Positions 7,247-8,859 of a stretch of DNA of 8,859 bases are shown in pieces; within the stretch, counting starts at the first letter, position 1; the number at the start of each line of letters is the position of its first letter. The DNA is taken from positions 1-8,859 of the forward strand of contig JAUPTR010000354.1 of assembly GCA_030917985.1 (NCBI GenBank), read 5' to 3'. A model generated the notes under the pieces. That model made no database searches, had not been told where the DNA came from, and was given only the letters and a program-made list of their open reading frames with translations. The position numbers and the translations under genes were made by a program. The DNA is from Pseudomonadota bacterium (lineage in GTDB: Bacteria; Pseudomonadota; Gammaproteobacteria; Burkholderiales; SCOH01).

Positions 7247-7705
7247 GTGACTCAAGGCTTTCGCTTCCAGTTTTTGCTTGAGCAGGCGCAAGAGCGCGGA
7301 GAGAAGTCTGCGCGTCTGATGGGGGGCGCCAAATCCAGTTGGCAGGCGGGAGAGCAGAAGTTGCAGCAACTCACTCGGTTTGTAGACGATTATCGTCAAC
7401 GTTTGTTTGCTTCGCAGCAGGCCGGATTGTCAGTGAATCAATGGCGTGATTATCAGTTGTTCATGCTGAAACTGGATACAGCCGTCAAACAGCAGCAGGC
7501 CGATGTCAATCTGTTGCTGCAACGGTTTGAAGAAGCCAAGGCTGCCTGGATGGAAACGCAGAAGCAGGTGAAAGCCCTGCAGGCACTCGCCGAACGTCAT
7601 GAAAAGGCTCGGCAGGCGGTGGCCCTGAAGCGAGAGCAGAAGGAGCTGGATGAATATGCGTCCAAGATGACATTCAGGCGATTTCAGGAAGAACCTGATC
7701 AATAA
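7247..7705 (+). CDS. fliJ: Flagellar export protein FliJ
   Basis: FliJ is the central stalk of the export ATPase complex. It sits in the FliI hexamer, contacts the export gate protein FlhA, and helps recycle substrate chaperones. Length is 152 residues, usual for the family (about 147). The protein is almost entirely charged, Gln-rich helix with no membrane segment, the expected two-stranded antiparallel coiled coil. The N-terminal FRFQFLLEQAQERGEKSARL is characteristic. The C-terminal QALAERHEKARQAVALKREQ, then KELDEYASKMTFRR, matches the family's conserved end. The start is GTG 7247 with AGG (in GGATAGG) 7 nt upstream. Sequence identity is low across FliJ proteins, but length, pattern and position after fliI leave little doubt. 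It is separated from fliI by an unusual 93-bp gap. Confidence 0.95.
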   Translation: MTQGFRFQFLLEQAQERGEKSARLMGGAKSSWQAGEQKLQQLTRFVDDYRQRLFASQQAGLSVNQWRDYQLFMLKLDTAVKQQQADVNLLLQRFEEAKAAWMETQKQVKALQALAERHEKARQAVALKREQKELDEYASKMTFRRFQEEPDQ

Positions 7706-7818
7706 CGGATAAAATATACGAATGGCATTGTTTTCTTGTTGTGTATAATCCGATGGGCATTTTTGTGTTGAATGACTGCTCAAGGGTGAAGTGCAACTGA
7801 ACTTGATGGGGATGGGTC
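7706..7818 (+). promoter_or_regulatory. Epimerase promoter region with -10 box TATAAT
   Basis: This 113-bp A/T-rich gap holds a perfect TATAAT at 7744-7749 and a weaker TAAAAT at 7710-7715. Neither has a good -35 at 16-18 bp. From the first, transcription would start near 7756, giving a leader of about 63 nt. I see no strong terminator for the flagellar operon, so read-through is possible. The G-rich GATGGGGATGGG (7805-7816) before the start provides the ribosome-binding site. Confidence 0.45.
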
Positions 7819-8739
7819 TTGCAAAAAGTTTTGGTAACGGGTGGTGCGGGGTTTATAGGCTCACACACAGTAGATGCCTTGCTGGCAAAAGGTTGCCAGG
7901 TTCGGGTGCTTGATAATTTGTCTTCCGGCAAGCTTTCCAATCTTCCGGATGGCCATGCCGGTCTTGAGTTTTTGCAAGGGGACATTCGCGACGCCGAAGC
8001 GGTGGATCGTGCATGCCTGAATGTTGACGCCGTGTTGCATCTGGCGGCACAGGTTTCGGTGCAGTCGTCCATTGAGCAGCCGGTTTTGTCTGGCGACATT
8101 AATGTTCATGGCTTTTTGAATGTGCTGGATGCTGCACGCCGGTCCGGCATCAAGCGTGTGGTGTACGCTTCCAGTGCTGCTGTTTACGGGGTGCCAAGCG
8201 AGTTGCCTTTGACAGAGTCGGCAATGACCAGACCCATGTCACCTTACGGGCTGGAAAAACTCATCAATGACCAGTACGCCGCGTTGTTTGCAGAATTGTA
8301 TGGTGTGGCCTGCCTGGGGATGCGTTATTTCAATGTTTTTGGCCCTCGGCAGGATCCGCGTTCTCCCTATGCTGGGGTAATCAGCAAATTCAACGAATGT
8401 GCCCGTGCAGAGGCAACACTCAAAGTGTTCGGCGATGGCTTGCAAACCCGCGATTTTGTTTATGTTGGCGATGTTGCCACAAGCAACGTTGCAGCACTCT
8501 TGTCCAGTCTCTCTGGTACTTGCAATATCGGCACGGGACGGAGTGTAACGCTACTGGACATGATCGCTGCGCTGGGTGAGGTTGTTGGCCGAAAATTGCC
8601 CGTTGAACATCTCCCCGAGCGTAGCGGTGATATTCGCGATTCCTGTGCTGTGGTTGAACGTATGCAAAGCGCTTTGGGTGTAACTGCGCAAGTATCGTTG
8701 GTGGATGGATTACGCAGGCTTTGGCTGCAGGCTGGCTAG
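7819..8739 (+). CDS. NAD-dependent nucleotide-sugar epimerase/dehydratase (GalE/WbpP-like extended SDR)
   Basis: This is an extended short-chain dehydrogenase/reductase of 306 residues, most likely a UDP-hexose or UDP-N-acetylhexosamine 4-epimerase acting in the cytoplasm. The NAD-binding GGAGFIG lies at 8-14, and VLDNLSSG follows at the second strand. The catalytic residues are Ser119 (in ASSAAVYG), Tyr143 and Lys147 (YGLEK). RYFNVFGPRQDPRSPYAGVI from 169 and RDFVYVGDVA are typical of the GalE/WbpP group, as is RSGDIRDS near the C-terminus. Substrate specificity cannot be read from sequence, so no gene symbol is given. The start is TTG 7819. It is the only start in frame after the stop at 7804-7806, with GGGG 7 nt upstream. 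The gene follows fliJ where fliK would be expected, and has its own likely promoter. A role in flagellin glycosylation or surface polysaccharide is possible, but position is the only evidence. Confidence 0.93.
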   Translation: MQKVLVTGGAGFIGSHTVDALLAKGCQVRVLDNLSSGKLSNLPDGHAGLEFLQGDIRDAEAVDRACLNVDAVLHLAAQVSVQSSIEQPVLSGDINVHGFLNVLDAARRSGIKRVVYASSAAVYGVPSELPLTESAMTRPMSPYGLEKLINDQYAALFAELYGVACLGMRYFNVFGPRQDPRSPYAGVISKFNECARAEATLKVFGDGLQTRDFVYVGDVATSNVAALLSSLSGTCNIGTGRSVTLLDMIAALGEVVGRKLPVEHLPERSGDIRDSCAVVERMQSALGVTAQVSLVDGLRRLWLQAG

Positions 8740-8859
8740 GGACGCACTGATTTAATGGCTGCGCGGGCGAATTGCTGCGTCGCGCGGTGCTCGAAAGCTC
8801 GCCTATCCTCATGATATGTCTCGCTTTCTGCGCGCCGGGCTCCTTGCACTTCATCCCGC
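8740..8859. repeat. Structured GC-rich non-coding end, possible dispersed repeat
   Basis: No gene is supported after the epimerase stop. The stretch contains GCGCG/CGCGC (8761-8765 with 8781-8785) and GGCGA/TCGCC (8766-8770 with 8799-8803). CTGCGCG occurs twice (8759-8765 and 8829-8835). Its two ends form a weak inverted match, GGGACGCACTG against the complement of the last bases, GGGATGAAGTG (8 of 11). The minus strand is open through it and into the epimerase, but that frame is an antisense shadow. The contig ends inside it, as often happens at repeats. No T-run marks a terminator. Copy number cannot be judged from this window. Confidence 0.35.

Noticed and set aside
7723..7740. TGGCAT…TTGTTG before the epimerase as a sigma-54 promoter
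   Set aside because: The spacing between the GG and the second block is about two bases wrong and the GC of the -12 element is missing.
8420..8854. 144-codon minus-strand open frame over the epimerase and the right end
   Set aside because: It lies antisense to most of a well-supported gene, has no recognisable domain, and its N-terminal part only covers the structured repeat-like end.
1..8859. CRISPR array, tRNA, rRNA, prophage or defence genes
   Set aside because: I saw no regularly spaced repeats, tRNA-like cloverleaf, rRNA sequence, integrase or known defence motifs on either strand.

Overview
This 8.9-kb window comes from a Gram-negative, flagellated proteobacterium, most likely a betaproteobacterium. 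The basis is the strong match of every flagellar protein and of GlnE to the proteobacterial forms I know; the exact lineage cannot be fixed from sequence alone. The window looks like a complete short assembly contig. Its first 12 bases are the 3' end of the Illumina adapter, and its last 120 bases are a structured non-coding stretch where an assembly could have broken.

Layout. Bases 13-1710 (minus strand) hold the N-terminal 566 codons of glnE, which regulates glutamine synthetase; the gene runs off the left edge. Bases 1711-1989 separate glnE from a divergent flagellar operon. They hold a 171-bp, near-symmetrical nested inverted repeat (1735-1905), which resembles a non-autonomous mobile element, followed by a TATAAT-type promoter box. 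Bases 1990-7705 (plus strand) hold fliE, fliF, fliG, fliH, fliI and fliJ in the standard order. fliF to fliI overlap end to end. A 93-bp gap with three small hairpins separates fliI from fliJ. Instead of fliK, the next gene (7819-8739) is an NAD-dependent nucleotide-sugar epimerase with its own likely promoter box. Nothing coding is supported after 8740.

How the genes work together. FliF forms the MS ring in the inner membrane, FliE joins that ring to the rod, and FliG is the rotor ring that receives torque. FliH, FliI and FliJ form the cytoplasmic ATPase complex of the flagellar type III export gate. The epimerase probably makes a sugar nucleotide for surface polysaccharide or flagellin glycosylation, but that link is only positional. 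GlnE is an unrelated neighbour acting in nitrogen control.

I see no evidence for a new multi-gene system here. The points worth a second look are the palindromic element between glnE and fliE, the structured gap before fliJ, the replacement of fliK by an epimerase, the structured right end, and the adapter remnant.
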